Below are positions 17,086-26,557 of a stretch of 64,000 nucleotides of DNA, piece by piece (position 1 is the stretch's first letter; each line of letters begins with the position of its first letter). The DNA lies in the NCBI GenBank assembly GCA_034411995.1, contig DAOUME010000022.1, forward strand, positions 81,494-145,493, given 5' to 3'. The notes beneath the pieces were generated by a model that was not told the origin of the DNA, ran no database searches, and saw only the letters and a program-made list of their open reading frames with translations. Origin of the DNA: JAUVXJ01 sp034411995. GTDB taxonomy: Bacteria > Chloroflexota > Anaerolineae > UBA7937 > B3-Chlor. The translations under genes and the position numbers were made by a program.

Positions 17086-19215
17086 TCATTCCTTCTCCAT
17101 CCCTGCAAAGCTGGCCAGGCAGCGCTTCACGCCCACGCCATCGAAGACCACCGTGACCTCCTCGTCGTCGCTCAGGACCTTGCTGCTGAGCACGATCCCC
17201 TCTCCGAACCGGGGATGCCGCACTCGATCTCCGTCCCTGAACTGAGTCTCCGTGCGCCGCTCGACAGGCTGCGCATAAGGCTGCGCGAAGCTCTCCCCTT
17301 GTAGCAGCTCGCCGGGTATGTCTGCCAGAAAGCGCGATGGCTCGCTCAGCTCGTCGCGACCGAAGAGAGTGCGGCGGAAGGTGTGCACGAGGTACAGACG
17401 ATCCTGAGCCCTGGTGATCCCCACGTACAACAGCCGACGCTCCTCCTCCAGCTCCTCCGGGGTATCCATGGAGCGGTTATGGGGCAGCACCCCCTCCTCC
17501 AGTCCCACGACGAATACCACTGGAAACTCCAGTCCCTTGGCCATGTGCAGGGTGAGGAGACAGGGGCTCTGAACTTGCTCGTCCAGGTTGTCCACGTCCG
17601 AGACCAGGGCCACTTCTTCCAGGAAGGTGGTCAGGCTCTCTTCCGCTGGCAACGACGAATACTCTTTGGCCACCCCCCGCAACTCGTTGATGTTCTCCCA
17701 GCGCTCCTCTCCTTCGTCGGTGCCGTCGCGGACATAGGCCGTCAGACCAGTCAAGTCGAGAACCAGGTCCAGCAACTCCAGCGCGCTGAGCTCTCGGCGG
17801 ACGGCGATGAACTCCTCCAGCAATGCCAGGAAGCCGAGGAGACTGACCCGGCCCCTGCCGCCCAGAGGGGCATCTTCGTGCTGGCGCAGCATCTGCATCG
17901 CTTCGAAGAGAGACACGCCCTGGGTCTCCGCCCACGCCTCTAGCTGATCCAGTGTCTTCCGGCCTATGGAGCGGCGAGGGACGTTGATGATGCGACCGAG
18001 GCTCACACTGTCCTGAGGGTTGTGGATGAGGCGCAAGTAAGCCAGGACGTCCTTGATCTCGCGACGCTCATAGAAGCGTGTCGCTCCCACCAGCCGATAA
18101 GGCACCCCGGCCCGCACGAAGACCTCCTCCAGGGCTCGCGACTGGGCGTTCGTGCGGTACATCACAGCCAGGTCCCCGGGAGAGTACCCCTCCTCGGCCA
18201 ACAGCCGCTCTATCTCCTGAAGCACATACTCGGCCTCTTCCTGCTCGTCGTAGGCCTCCATGGCCGTCACCAGAGCTCCCGGCTCGTTTTCCGTCCACAG
18301 CTTCTTGGGGACCCGCTGCACGTTGCGGGAGATGACGTTGTGCGCCGCGTCCAGTATGGTTTGAGTGGAGCGGTAGTTCTGCTCCAGCAGCACCACCCGC
18401 ACGTCCTTGTAGTCTTCCCGGAAGCGCTGCACGTTGCGGAAGTCAGCGCCGCGCCACGCATAGATGCTCTGATCCTCGTCGCCGACCACGTAGAGGTTGC
18501 GTCGGCGACCAGCGAGCAGCTTGAGGATGACGTACTGAGCGACGTTGGTATCCTGAAACTCGTCGACGAGGATGTGCTCGTACTGCGCCTGGTACTTGCC
18601 GAGCACCTCTTTGTTGGCACGCAAGAGTCGCACCGTCACCATCAGCAGATCATCGAAATCGAGGGCGTTGTTCGCCAGCAGAAGGCGCTGATAGCGCTGG
18701 TAGACGCGGGCCACCGCCTCGTGTTCGTACCGCGCCGGTACGTACTCCCCCGGAGCGATGAGCTGGCTCTTGGCCCTGGAGATAGCGTTCAGGATGGCAC
18801 GAGGAGCAAAGTCGCTGTCATCCAGGTTCAACTCCCTGAGGCACTGTCGAATCAGGCTGAGCTGGTCTCCGTCGTCGTAGATCACGAAGTTGCGGTCGTA
18901 GGGAAGATGCTCGGCCTCACGGCGCAGGATGCGCACACAGATGGCGTGGAACGTGCCGATAGTTATCTGCCGCAGAATCTCGGGTCCCAGCAAGGCGTGC
19001 AGCCGCTCCTTCATCTCCCGGGCTGCCTTGTTGGTGAAGGTCACGGCCATGATGCGGTAGGGACGAACCTCGCGTTGCCCGATCAGGTAGGCCACACGAT
19101 GAGTGAGGACCCGGGTCTTGCCGCTGCCGGGCCCTGCCACCACCAGCGTTGGCCCATCAGGGGCCTCCACCGCCTCCCTCTGGGCTGGGTTCAGGTCTGC
19201 CAGAGTGTCGTCCAT
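17086..19215 (-). CDS. pcrA: UvrD/PcrA-type ATP-dependent DNA helicase
   Basis: A 709-residue SF1A 3'-5' helicase used in nucleotide excision repair and replication restart. Motif I is AGPGSGKTRVLTHR, motif Ia AVTFTNKAAREM, motif II VDEFQDTN, motif III VVGDEDQSIYAWRGA, motif IV LEQNYRSTQ, motif V LLTLHMAKGLEFPVVF and motif VI LLYVGITRAQDRLYL. A C-terminal Tudor-like segment (FRDGDRVRHPRFGEGIVLSS) binds RNA polymerase in PcrA. The ATG at 19215 follows GGTGGGGAAGAC. Confidence 0.95.
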   Translation of the reverse strand: MDDTLADLNPAQREAVEAPDGPTLVVAGPGSGKTRVLTHRVAYLIGQREVRPYRIMAVTFTNKAAREMKERLHALLGPEILRQITIGTFHAICVRILRREAEHLPYDRNFVIYDDGDQLSLIRQCLRELNLDDSDFAPRAILNAISRAKSQLIAPGEYVPARYEHEAVARVYQRYQRLLLANNALDFDDLLMVTVRLLRANKEVLGKYQAQYEHILVDEFQDTNVAQYVILKLLAGRRRNLYVVGDEDQSIYAWRGADFRNVQRFREDYKDVRVVLLEQNYRSTQTILDAAHNVISRNVQRVPKKLWTENEPGALVTAMEAYDEQEEAEYVLQEIERLLAEEGYSPGDLAVMYRTNAQSRALEEVFVRAGVPYRLVGATRFYERREIKDVLAYLRLIHNPQDSVSLGRIINVPRRSIGRKTLDQLEAWAETQGVSLFEAMQMLRQHEDAPLGGRGRVSLLGFLALLEEFIAVRRELSALELLDLVLDLTGLTAYVRDGTDEGEERWENINELRGVAKEYSSLPAEESLTTFLEEVALVSDVDNLDEQVQSPCLLTLHMAKGLEFPVVFVVGLEEGVLPHNRSMDTPEELEEERRLLYVGITRAQDRLYLVHTFRRTLFGRDELSEPSRFLADIPGELLQGESFAQPYAQPVERRTETQFRDGDRVRHPRFGEGIVLSSKVLSDDEEVTVVFDGVGVKRCLASFAGMEKE

Positions 19216-19236
19216 GTCTTCCCCACCTACGCCGCG

Positions 19237-19266
19237 ATTGTAGCACACATATAGAGCGTGTGTCTA
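19237..19266 (-). promoter_or_regulatory. Promoter of the pcrA-type helicase
   Basis: On the minus strand TAGACA (19266-19261), 18-bp spacer, TACAAT (19242-19237). The transcript would start about 15 bases upstream of the ATG at 19215. Confidence 0.65.
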
Positions 19267-19440
19267 AGGGACCCCCCACCGCATCTCGAGCAGTCTCCGA
19301 GGACCGACCTTCGGCACGATCGGACGCCAATGAGCTGTCGCCGCTACCAAGGCTGCCCAGTGTCGTCCTGACGACAGCAGCCTCCCATCGCCAAGCATCA
19401 GTGGCGACAACATAGACTGGGTGTCAGCCCACAGCCCGCC

Positions 19441-19469
19441 TTGACCCCAGGCGCAAACCGTCGTATAAT
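19441..19469 (+). promoter_or_regulatory. Promoter of the FAD/Fe-S oxidase operon
   Basis: TTGACC (19441-19446), 17-bp spacer, perfect TATAAT (19464-19469). This is one of the closest consensus promoters in the window. Confidence 0.8.
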
Positions 19470-19512
19470 GCCGTCACTGCGCAACCAGCTCTGCCAACAT
19501 ACGAGGAGCAAG

Positions 19513-20979
19513 ATGGATCGGCAAACCCTGGACCAGGCTTTCGAGGAGTTGAAAGCGGTGCTCGGCGAGCGAGCCAGCCGCGAGAAGATACACCGCCTCG
19601 GCTACAGCCGAGACTGGAGCCCCCGCCATCGATCCCACGTGGACCTGCCCGACATCGTGGTTGTGCCCCAGACCACGGACGAAGTGGTACAGATCGTGAA
19701 GACCGCTTACCGGCACCGCATTCCCATCGTGCCCTTCGGCGGAGGAACGGGCATGGGCGGGGGCGTGGCCTCGTGGAAGGGCGGCATCACTGTCGAAACC
19801 AAGAGCCTGAACCAACTCCTGGAGCTGGACCAGGCCAACATGATGGTCACCGCGCAGGCGGGGATGACCATCTGGGATCTGAACGAGGCTCTGGCACACC
19901 ACGGCCTGTGGTTTCCTCACCAGCCGGAGAGCAAACGGGCCTCCACCATCGGCGCCGCTATCGGCTGCGACAACGACTCCACCTTCGGCCTGCGCTACGG
20001 CAAGATCCTGGACGTGTTGAGTAACGTGGTCATGGTCACCGGGGAGGGGGAGGCCGTGCGCTTCGGGAGGCGTAAAGCCTCCTTCACCTCCACCGGTTAC
20101 AAGCTGCTGGACCTGATCGTGGGTTCCGAGGGCACTCTGGGCATCGTCGCCGAGGCCACATTGCGCGTGTTCCCCCTGCCTGAGACCAGGCTGGTGAGAG
20201 GCTTCGTCTGCCGCAGTCTGGAGGACGGCATCAGAGCCCTGGAGCGGATGCTGGCCAGCGGCCTGGGGATCGAGAGCGCGCACATGAACTGCCGCCAGAG
20301 GCTGCACTTCTACACCCACGCCTACCGAGAAAAGTATCACCGCGAGCCAGACATCCCGGAGTGGGCCGAGGCTATCCTCTTCCTGTCCTTCGGCGGCGCT
20401 CAGAAGGTGGTGGGGTTCAGCCTGGAACAGGCGACTCGCATCCTGGTGGATGAGTTCGGCGCCGAGGGCGTCAAAGAGCAAGAGATGGTCGACGGCTGGT
20501 GGGCGTCCAAGCATAGCCTGGACTTCATCCCCTTCCGCCAGAAGTGGCCCGACAGCCAACGACAGAAGAAGTTCGGAGCCGCGGACATCGGCCTGCCCAT
20601 CGGAAGGGTGGAGGAGGCCTACCAACGCTTCCTCGACATCGCGGCCCGGTGGCAGCAGGAGATCCTGGGGATGACCCTCTACAACGAGTCACCCAACAAG
20701 CCCACAGCCAGCATCAGCTTCGCGGTCTTCGTGGACGATTCGACCCAGGAGAGCATCGCCAACTTCTACCGGTACGTCAGAGACATGAGCACCATGGCGG
20801 TGGAGATGGAAGGCACCATGAGTTCCTACATCGGGGATGGAGACCGTCTGGGAGGTTTCAACGAGTTGGAGCACGGAGAGAGCTACTCGTACATGAAGCG
20901 CATCAAAGAGATCTTTGACCCGGGCGGCATCTTCAATCCAGGAAAGAAGTTCGAATCACGATGGATACGAACAAGCTAG
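19513..20979 (+). CDS. FAD-linked oxidase (GlcD/D-lactate dehydrogenase-like)
   Basis: A 488-residue flavoprotein with a PCMH FAD-binding domain (DIVVVPQTTDEVVQIVKTA, PFGGGTGMGGGV, GAAIGCDNDSTFGLRYG, GSEGTLGIVAEATLRV) and the C-terminal FAD-oxidase domain that ends IKEIFDPGGIFNPGKKF. Members oxidise 2-hydroxy acids such as glycolate or D-lactate, or act as alkylglycerone-phosphate synthases. The following Fe-S subunit favours a 2-hydroxyacid dehydrogenase. The ATG at 19513 (after AGGAGCAAG) lies 43 bp downstream of a strong promoter; the two genes overlap by 19 bp. Confidence 0.88.
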   Translation: MDRQTLDQAFEELKAVLGERASREKIHRLGYSRDWSPRHRSHVDLPDIVVVPQTTDEVVQIVKTAYRHRIPIVPFGGGTGMGGGVASWKGGITVETKSLNQLLELDQANMMVTAQAGMTIWDLNEALAHHGLWFPHQPESKRASTIGAAIGCDNDSTFGLRYGKILDVLSNVVMVTGEGEAVRFGRRKASFTSTGYKLLDLIVGSEGTLGIVAEATLRVFPLPETRLVRGFVCRSLEDGIRALERMLASGLGIESAHMNCRQRLHFYTHAYREKYHREPDIPEWAEAILFLSFGGAQKVVGFSLEQATRILVDEFGAEGVKEQEMVDGWWASKHSLDFIPFRQKWPDSQRQKKFGAADIGLPIGRVEEAYQRFLDIAARWQQEILGMTLYNESPNKPTASISFAVFVDDSTQESIANFYRYVRDMSTMAVEMEGTMSSYIGDGDRLGGFNELEHGESYSYMKRIKEIFDPGGIFNPGKKFESRWIRTS

Positions 20980-22040
20980 AACGACTGGCCGAAGACATCT
21001 ACACCTGCAACCGCAGTCGCTGCGGATTCTGCCTGGCAGACTGCCCGGTCTACCGGGTCAAGGGTTTCGAGGCCTACACCAGCCGTGGCAAGATGATGAT
21101 CGCCAGAGGGCTGCTGGAGGGTCTCCTCGAACCATCACCGGAGGTGCGGGAAGTACTCAACGGCTGTCTCCTCTGTGGATACTGCCAGGCGCGTTGTGCC
21201 CTCAACAACCTGGAGGTCTTCACAGGACTGCGGGCACGTTTGCACCAGGCGGGACTCTCGGCTCCACAGCACGGGGAGAAAGTGGAAAGGATAGTCGAAG
21301 AAGGATTCCTTTTCGACCGGCCGGCGTCCCTCGAGAGAGAGGGTACGACCCCCTTGTACCTGGGCTGCCTGTACCAGAGCAAGCCCGTCGAGGCCAGGAC
21401 GATCATCTCGGTACTGGAGCGAGCCGGCCTCGATCCTCTCGTGGTCGAAGAGACCTGCTGTGGCTACTTCGCGGAAGCCGCGGGCTTCGAGCAGGATTTC
21501 GAGCGCATCCAGGAGAGATTCACAGAGGTCTACGGAGATCTGTCCGGCCCGGAGATCCTGACCCTCTGCCCCACGTGCACCGTCACTCTGCGAGACCGGT
21601 ACGGCCTGAAGGTGAAGCACGCCATCGTCGCGGTAGCGGAAAGGATGGAGCAACTGAACCCACGCCAGCTAGACCTCAAGGCCACGTACCACGACCCTTG
21701 CCACCTGGGAAGGATGCTGGGCGTCTTCGAGGAGCCCAGGGAGATCTTGCGGGCTCTGGGAGTGGAAGTGGTGGAGATGGAGCACAATCGCACCTTCTCC
21801 GACTGCTGCGGCGGCGGTGGCGGCGTGGCAGACACCGATCCGGACCTGGCGCTGGAGGTGGCGAAGAACCGGGTTCGCGATGCCCTGGAATCCGGAGTGG
21901 AGACCATCGTCACTGTCTGCCCCACCTGCGAGCCGACCCTCTTGCGCGGGGCGAGCCGCTTAGCTAATGAGACCGGTGTCTTCGTGGACGTAAGGGGCCT
22001 GTGGGACCTGCTGGACGAGGCGCTACCGCAACGAGGGTAG
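20961..22040 (+). CDS. Fe-S oxidoreductase, GlcF/HdrD-like (CCG domains)
   Basis: A 359-residue electron-transfer subunit. Two [4Fe-4S] motifs are visible: CNRSRCGFCLADCP and CLLCGYCQARCA. Two CCG domains follow: LYLGCLY ... ETCCGYF and HDPCHLG ... FSDCCGGGGG, plus CPTCTVTL and CPTCEPTLL. This layout matches glycolate oxidase GlcF and the lactate-utilisation proteins LutA/LldE, which pass electrons from the flavoprotein to the quinone pool. It overlaps the flavoprotein gene and is clearly its partner. Confidence 0.88.
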   Translation: MDTNKLERLAEDIYTCNRSRCGFCLADCPVYRVKGFEAYTSRGKMMIARGLLEGLLEPSPEVREVLNGCLLCGYCQARCALNNLEVFTGLRARLHQAGLSAPQHGEKVERIVEEGFLFDRPASLEREGTTPLYLGCLYQSKPVEARTIISVLERAGLDPLVVEETCCGYFAEAAGFEQDFERIQERFTEVYGDLSGPEILTLCPTCTVTLRDRYGLKVKHAIVAVAERMEQLNPRQLDLKATYHDPCHLGRMLGVFEEPREILRALGVEVVEMEHNRTFSDCCGGGGGVADTDPDLALEVAKNRVRDALESGVETIVTVCPTCEPTLLRGASRLANETGVFVDVRGLWDLLDEALPQRG

Positions 22041-22164
22041 CCTGGATCGCTCCATCCACCCGGCGCGATGACACCCGCGACCGGGCCGAACTGGCCAGGG
22101 CCACGGTCATCCCGAGCCAAGTGCCCGCGGGGCGTAGGTAGGCTCTCGCACCAGGCCTGCCCCG

Positions 22165-22545
22165 TTACTCCTCGGGTTTGTTCCTCTTGCCCCAGTAATC
22201 CTCTATCGCCGCTTTGACAGCATCCGCGGCCAGGTTCGAGCAATGCATCTTCTGCGCGGGTAACCCTCCCAGCGCCTCAGCTACCGCTTTGTTGGAGAGC
22301 TTGACCGCCTCTTCCAGCGGTTTCCCCTTGATCATTTCCGTGGCGATGCTGCTGGTCGCGATGGCAGCGCCGCACCCGAAAGTCCGGAACTTGACGTCTT
22401 CTATCCGATCGTCCTTGACTTTGATGAACATCTCCATTACATCGCCGCACACAGGATTGCCGACCTTGCCCACCCCGTCAGCATCCTCGATCACCCCCAC
22501 GTTCTGCGGATCAGTGAAATGCTTCATTACCAACTCAGAATACAT
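22165..22545 (-). CDS. iscU: Fe-S cluster scaffold protein IscU
   Basis: A 126-residue IscU/NifU-N scaffold on which clusters are built from cysteine-desulfurase sulfur. The three cluster cysteines are in GNPVCGDVM, RTFGCGAAIATSS and QKMHCSNLA, with the essential Asp in CGD. It is the third gene of an iscR-iscS-iscU operon; only 33 bp separate it from iscS. HscA, HscB and ferredoxin genes do not follow, as is common outside Proteobacteria. Confidence 0.94.
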   Translation of the reverse strand: MYSELVMKHFTDPQNVGVIEDADGVGKVGNPVCGDVMEMFIKVKDDRIEDVKFRTFGCGAAIATSSIATEMIKGKPLEEAVKLSNKAVAEALGGLPAQKMHCSNLAADAVKAAIEDYWGKRNKPEE

Positions 22546-22578
22546 AGGTGCTTCGTCTCCTTATCATCTACGAGTCAT

Positions 22579-23751
22579 TCACTCTCCGTACAGTGGAGAC
22601 ATGGCTCGCAAGCGTTCTACTATGCCGGGGAGGATCTCCAATACCTTGTCCACGTCCTCCTCCGTGTTCTCACGACCGAGTGTCATACGAATCGCGCCCC
22701 GGGCAACTTCTGGTGGGACCCCCATGGCCAGCAACACGTGAGACGGGTCTGAAGACCCCGTGGAGCAAGCCGATCCGCTGGACGCGGCGATCCCGGCCAT
22801 GTCCAGGCCCAGCAGAACGCCTTCCCCCTCCACGTACTCGAAGGCGATATTGGCGTTGTTGGGAAGTCTCTGGTCAGGATGGCCCATCAGTCTGCAGTGG
22901 TCAATAGAAGACAGCACTCCTTCTATCAGATGATCCCGCAACCGCGATAGCCTCTTGCTTTCCTCCTCTCGCCGCCCTTCGGCCAACTCCAGAGCCGTCG
23001 CCAGGCCCACGATGCCGGCCACGTTCTCGGTGCCCGCGCGCAGACCCCTCTCGTGCCCCCCGCCAGTCTGGCAAGGGAGGAGCTCCAATCCCTCCCTCAC
23101 GTATAGCACGCCGACTCCCTTCGGTCCGTAGAACTTGTGCCCGGAAAGGCTCATCAAATCTACGCCCAGTTCCTGCACGTCCAAACTCAGGGACCCGGCA
23201 GCCTGGACCGCATCGGTGTGAAAAGGTATGCCTCTGCGCCGGGCGATCTCTCCGATTTCGGCGATGGGTTGAATGGCCCCCATCTCGTTGTTGGCACACA
23301 TGATGCTGATCAGAATCGTGGTTTCACTGATGGCCCGCTCCACATCCCCGGGGTCCACGAGGCCGTACTCGTCCACGGGCAGGTACGTCACCTCGAAGCC
23401 AAACCGCCTCTCCAGTTGCTCGCAAGTATGACTCACCGCATGATGTTCGATGGATGAGGTGATGATGTGGTCACCCCGCTTGCGGTTCATCAAGGACACC
23501 CCTCTAAGGGCCAGATTGTCACTCTCCGTGCCACAACTGGTGAAGATGATCTCCTGACTGCTACAGTTCATGATCCCGGCCACGGTCGCGCGCGCCTCGT
23601 CCAACCCCTCTCGTGCCTCTCGACCTAGAGAGTGCAAACTGGAGGGGTTACCATACCGCTCAGTGTAGAAGGGCAGCATGGCCTCCACGACTTGAGGATC
23701 CACGGACGTCGTCGCTGCGTGGTCGAGATACACGATTCTCCTGTCCCCCAT
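22579..23751 (-). CDS. iscS: Cysteine desulfurase IscS/NifS
   Basis: A 390-residue class V PLP enzyme that turns cysteine into alanine and enzyme-bound persulfide. It begins VYLDHAATTSVDPQVVEAM; PLP lysine is in LSGHKFYGPKGVGVLY; the His stacking on PLP is in SSIEHHAVSH; the persulfide cysteine is in SGSACSTGSSDPSHVLLAMG. Overall length fits group I desulfurases. Located between the Rrf2 regulator and IscU genes. Confidence 0.95.
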   Translation of the reverse strand: MGDRRIVYLDHAATTSVDPQVVEAMLPFYTERYGNPSSLHSLGREAREGLDEARATVAGIMNCSSQEIIFTSCGTESDNLALRGVSLMNRKRGDHIITSSIEHHAVSHTCEQLERRFGFEVTYLPVDEYGLVDPGDVERAISETTILISIMCANNEMGAIQPIAEIGEIARRRGIPFHTDAVQAAGSLSLDVQELGVDLMSLSGHKFYGPKGVGVLYVREGLELLPCQTGGGHERGLRAGTENVAGIVGLATALELAEGRREEESKRLSRLRDHLIEGVLSSIDHCRLMGHPDQRLPNNANIAFEYVEGEGVLLGLDMAGIAASSGSACSTGSSDPSHVLLAMGVPPEVARGAIRMTLGRENTEEDVDKVLEILPGIVERLRAMSPLYGE

Positions 23752-23811
23752 CGTTCCTCCACCACTCCCAACTACGGTCGGGCGCCCACAGCCGATTCTG
23801 CTCAGCGCCCC

Positions 23812-24237
23812 TCAACTGATGATGATCGGTTCGACGAGATCGGCCAGCGTCGTGGAATCAAGGACCTCGACCATGCCCTCGTGCATTCGCCTCCAGACAT
23901 CCCGAGCCGCGCAGGCACCCTCCCTGCTGCATGATTCCTCCCCTTCGGCCCCGGGGATGCACTTCAAAGGCATGATGTACCCTTCCTCCAAAGCGCGAAC
24001 CACATCCCCGACCGAGATCTCCCGCGGCGGGCGAGTCAGCTCATACCCTCCGCGGGCACCCCTCGTGCTCTCTACCAGACTCGCCTCCTTCAGCAAAGGC
24101 GTGATCTGCTCCAGGTACCCGAGAGACACTCCCTGGGACACCGCGACGTCACTCAGTGGGACGGGCCCCTCACCGTAGCGGCGGCCCAGCTCGATCATGG
24201 CTCTGAGACCGTATTGTTCCCTCGCTGATAGTCTCAT
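23812..24237 (-). CDS. iscR: Rrf2-family regulator, IscR-like
   Basis: A 141-residue winged-helix regulator. The N-terminus MRLSAREQYGLRAMIELGRRYG, the wing RGARGGYELTRPPREISVGDVVRALE and three spaced cysteines in CIPGAEGEESCSREGAC match Rrf2 proteins that sense a labile [2Fe-2S] cluster. By analogy with IscR it represses its own isc operon when cluster supply is adequate. Its own promoter and a dyad operator lie immediately upstream (24243-24295). Confidence 0.9.
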   Translation of the reverse strand: MRLSAREQYGLRAMIELGRRYGEGPVPLSDVAVSQGVSLGYLEQITPLLKEASLVESTRGARGGYELTRPPREISVGDVVRALEEGYIMPLKCIPGAEGEESCSREGACAARDVWRRMHEGMVEVLDSTTLADLVEPIIIS

Positions 24238-24242
24238 GGATC

Positions 24243-24266
24243 AATTCCGAGTACCTACTAAGAATT
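24243..24266. promoter_or_regulatory. 24-bp dyad, candidate IscR/Rrf2 operator
   Basis: On the minus strand the order is AATTC, two bases, AGTA, two bases, TACT, two bases, GAATT: a symmetric 24-bp dyad. It lies between the -10 box and the start codon, so binding would repress the isc operon. Confidence 0.68.
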
Positions 24267-24295
24267 ATCATACCACAACCTGCTCAGTTCGTCAA
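24267..24295 (-). promoter_or_regulatory. Promoter of the isc operon
   Basis: Minus strand TTGACG (24295-24290), 17-bp spacer, TATGAT (24272-24267). The dyad operator follows directly. Confidence 0.8.
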
Positions 24296-24658
24296 ACGAG
24301 CCTGGGGACACCGGGGCGAAATGCCCCAGCGAGCTTCCAGTCCGGGTGCCGGGAACAGGCTCGATCCCCGCTCTCGGCGCAGCAGCATACATCAGGCGAG
24401 GCGGTGGCGCGCGCCAGCGACGAGGAGCGACTATCGTGTGGTGAAAAGTACACGAAGAGGAGTGGTATCGGCCACCGCCTGCTCGCAGTGAGACCTTCGG
24501 TCGCCGACTTGCCAGGATTCCGCGCAGAGACGGTCGGCTAGCCGGTCACCCAAGCTTTGGCCCGCGCCTGATGGCAGTTCTACACCATCGGGGGTCGCAG
24601 AGGCGGCGCCGAAGCGCGACCACCGCACGAGCGCAGATGCGCGCTCGCTCCTGCCTTA
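24296..24658. other. Intergenic stretch without supported gene
   Basis: About 360 bp between the isc promoter and the CAP-protein stop. No ORF with a family motif or SD site, no clear terminator and no RNA-like fold could be supported. Confidence 0.5.
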
Positions 24659-25984
24659 CTATTTCGACGACAGCGGGACGTGGCTGCACTCCAGGGGGTC
24701 GTTGGTCACCACCAGCGTCACTCCCGCCTCCTGGCTGAGGTCCAGCGCGCTCACCGTGATCGCGCCATGTCGTGTTTCCGGGTCGGTGGGCAGGTCTACC
24801 ACGTGCACGGGGATGGCAGCCGACCCTGACCCTGAATACGAGCCCAACTGGATCCAGTCCTGGTCGGCGTACGCCGTCCAGACATAGGGGGTGTCTATCC
24901 TCAGCTCGTACGACTCTGGCGTGGTCGGGCTCGCCCCCCCTACAGAGAAGAAGACCATCAGCTCTGGAGCTACCTGAAGGGGCAAGTCCAGTTGGATGGT
25001 GTCACCGCTCTCGAGCACCTTGGACCCCCGCTTGATCTGAGCGTAGACGGTGGCAACCGTGCCGTCCGCCACGGAGAGGGTCCAGGCCTTGGTGCTCCCG
25101 TACGACTCCCAGGGCGACCAGGCTTCCGCACCGTTGCGAAACCGCATCTCCGTCGCCCAGCCCTGGCCGTACACGTACAGATCAACGTCCAGGCTGTTCG
25201 TTGACCAGGCCTCGTTCTCGATGACCACCGGGTACACCGCATAGCCTTGCGCGTCGTTGCGTGCCCCGTAGTCCATGGTCCAGTAACGATGCAACTCCGC
25301 GGTTGCTGAGTATGCATAGCCACCGCCCGCTTCCCGGAAGTCCGTGCTCAACATGTTCGCCCTGTGCCCGTCGCTGTTCATCCACGCCGCGATGGCGCCG
25401 CTGGCCGTCGAGTATCCGCCGGCGATGTTCTCGCCCAGGGCGGTGCCATTCACGTATCCCGCGTTCTGGATCCTCGCGATCCAATCCGGCTCACCAGGGC
25501 AGTTGTGCGAGAAGCAATTGTGGTCCGCCATCCAGTCACTGTGAGACGACGAGGACGAGTGTAACTCTTGCGCGGCTTTCAGCGGAGGCAACCCACGCGC
25601 CACACGTTGCCCGTTGGTGAGGCGCACCAGTTGATGCGACAAAGGCTCTGCGGGCACATCGAGGGCGGTAGCCCCGAGCGCGGCCCCCTGCGGCTGCTCC
25701 GGTCCGGTAAACTCCTCGATGCCCGACTCGCCATCAGAGTTCACCCAACCGATGGCCAGCGGATCACCGGTCCCCTCCGCACCCCACAACGGAGACAGCG
25801 CAGCCGCCGCCACAGCCGCCGCCAGCACACACGCGAGAAGCCAGGCTGGCCGGAATCTCAGTACCCCACCTCCGTATGCCCCTTTAGAAGCCACTCGTCT
25901 CGCCCCGTCCCCGCACAGAACAATAAGCGCTCCTCGCCACAGCTCCCTGACCGAAGAGCGCCACGTGCATTTCACCAGCGCCAC
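24659..25984 (-). CDS. Secreted CAP/SCP-domain protein
   Basis: A 441-residue exported protein. The hydrophobic export segment is PAWLLACVLAAAVAAAALSPLW. The CAP domain follows (LSHQLVRLTNGQRVARGLPPL, HSDWMADHNCFSHNCPGE, GENIAGGYSTASGAIAAWMNSDGHRANML, GGGYA), retaining the two His and Glu of the CAP cavity plus a Cys pair. A beta-rich C-terminal half (WSTNSLDVDLYVYGQ ... ISVSALDLS-type strands) probably binds surface ligands. The start is uncertain: GTG at 25984 has GGGAGGTCTCC before it; a CTG at 25861 with GGAGGTGG would start the export segment at once. A promoter at 26108-26136 excludes starts further upstream. Confidence 0.78.
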   Translation of the reverse strand: MALVKCTWRSSVRELWRGALIVLCGDGARRVASKGAYGGGVLRFRPAWLLACVLAAAVAAAALSPLWGAEGTGDPLAIGWVNSDGESGIEEFTGPEQPQGAALGATALDVPAEPLSHQLVRLTNGQRVARGLPPLKAAQELHSSSSSHSDWMADHNCFSHNCPGEPDWIARIQNAGYVNGTALGENIAGGYSTASGAIAAWMNSDGHRANMLSTDFREAGGGYAYSATAELHRYWTMDYGARNDAQGYAVYPVVIENEAWSTNSLDVDLYVYGQGWATEMRFRNGAEAWSPWESYGSTKAWTLSVADGTVATVYAQIKRGSKVLESGDTIQLDLPLQVAPELMVFFSVGGASPTTPESYELRIDTPYVWTAYADQDWIQLGSYSGSGSAAIPVHVVDLPTDPETRHGAITVSALDLSQEAGVTLVVTNDPLECSHVPLSSK

Positions 25985-26107
25985 GGAGACCTCCCTGGCA
26001 CCCCCGGTTCTCGCGAACCCCGGGCCCGTGGCTTTGCATCTCCACCCTGCTGTGGGCTTGCCTCTGCCACCCATAGGTTGGCGCGGCACACACCTCGTCC
26101 TGTTTTC

Positions 26108-26136
26108 AGTATACTGGAACGCTATCAGCCGATCAA
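26108..26136 (-). promoter_or_regulatory. Promoter of the CAP-domain gene
   Basis: Minus strand TTGATC (26136-26131), 17-bp spacer, TATACT (26113-26108). The -35 overlaps the shared upstream element at 26133-26153. Confidence 0.72.
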
Positions 26137-26153
26137 TAGTAGAATGGTACCAT
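26133..26153. promoter_or_regulatory. Shared upstream element with ATGGTACCAT palindrome (copy 1)
   Basis: TCAATAGT, two bases, AATGGTACCAT. The same 21-bp element, differing only at the two middle bases, occurs at 35029-35049. In both places it overlaps the -35 of a minus-strand promoter, with the 10-bp palindrome just upstream. Confidence 0.68.
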
Positions 26154-26557
26154 GGGCGAGGTGTCAGTCTGAGCGCCTCCGGCGTGGTCGAGGAGCGGCA
26201 CACCGCACCTCCACAAGCGGGACCTCGACCGCCTACCACAGGCCATCTCTGGCGGCAGCAGGCCGTGGGCCAACTGTGGTCCAGCAGAGCGGCCCCATCT
26301 TCGAGACGCCATCCAGGCGAAGCTGCTCGGCATGGCTACAGGACCGGCCCTGGGCGTCCGAGCAAGCGCAACAGAGGAGTGATCACAGCTCAGCAGCGCC
26401 GGCCCCCGCGCGCTGACAGGTAGTGGACTCCAGCACCGGCCGGCCCTTCCGCGAGGACGAAAAGGCGAGGCGCGCGCACGACGTCCGGCTCTCAGCGGCG
26501 CGGCAACCACTGCCACCGCCGCTCACACCCCGCTTGGCGCTTGCCTCTGGGAACTCT
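26154..26557. other. Intergenic stretch without supported gene
   Basis: About 400 bp between the CAP-protein promoter and the phased array of the next gene. Several long frames cross it but none has a start site, motif or amino-acid composition that I would defend. Confidence 0.5.

Noticed and set aside
25568..26416. Plus-strand frames over the CAP-protein N-terminus and its promoter
   Set aside because: No SD site or domain; the minus strand carries a promoter and a secreted CAP protein.
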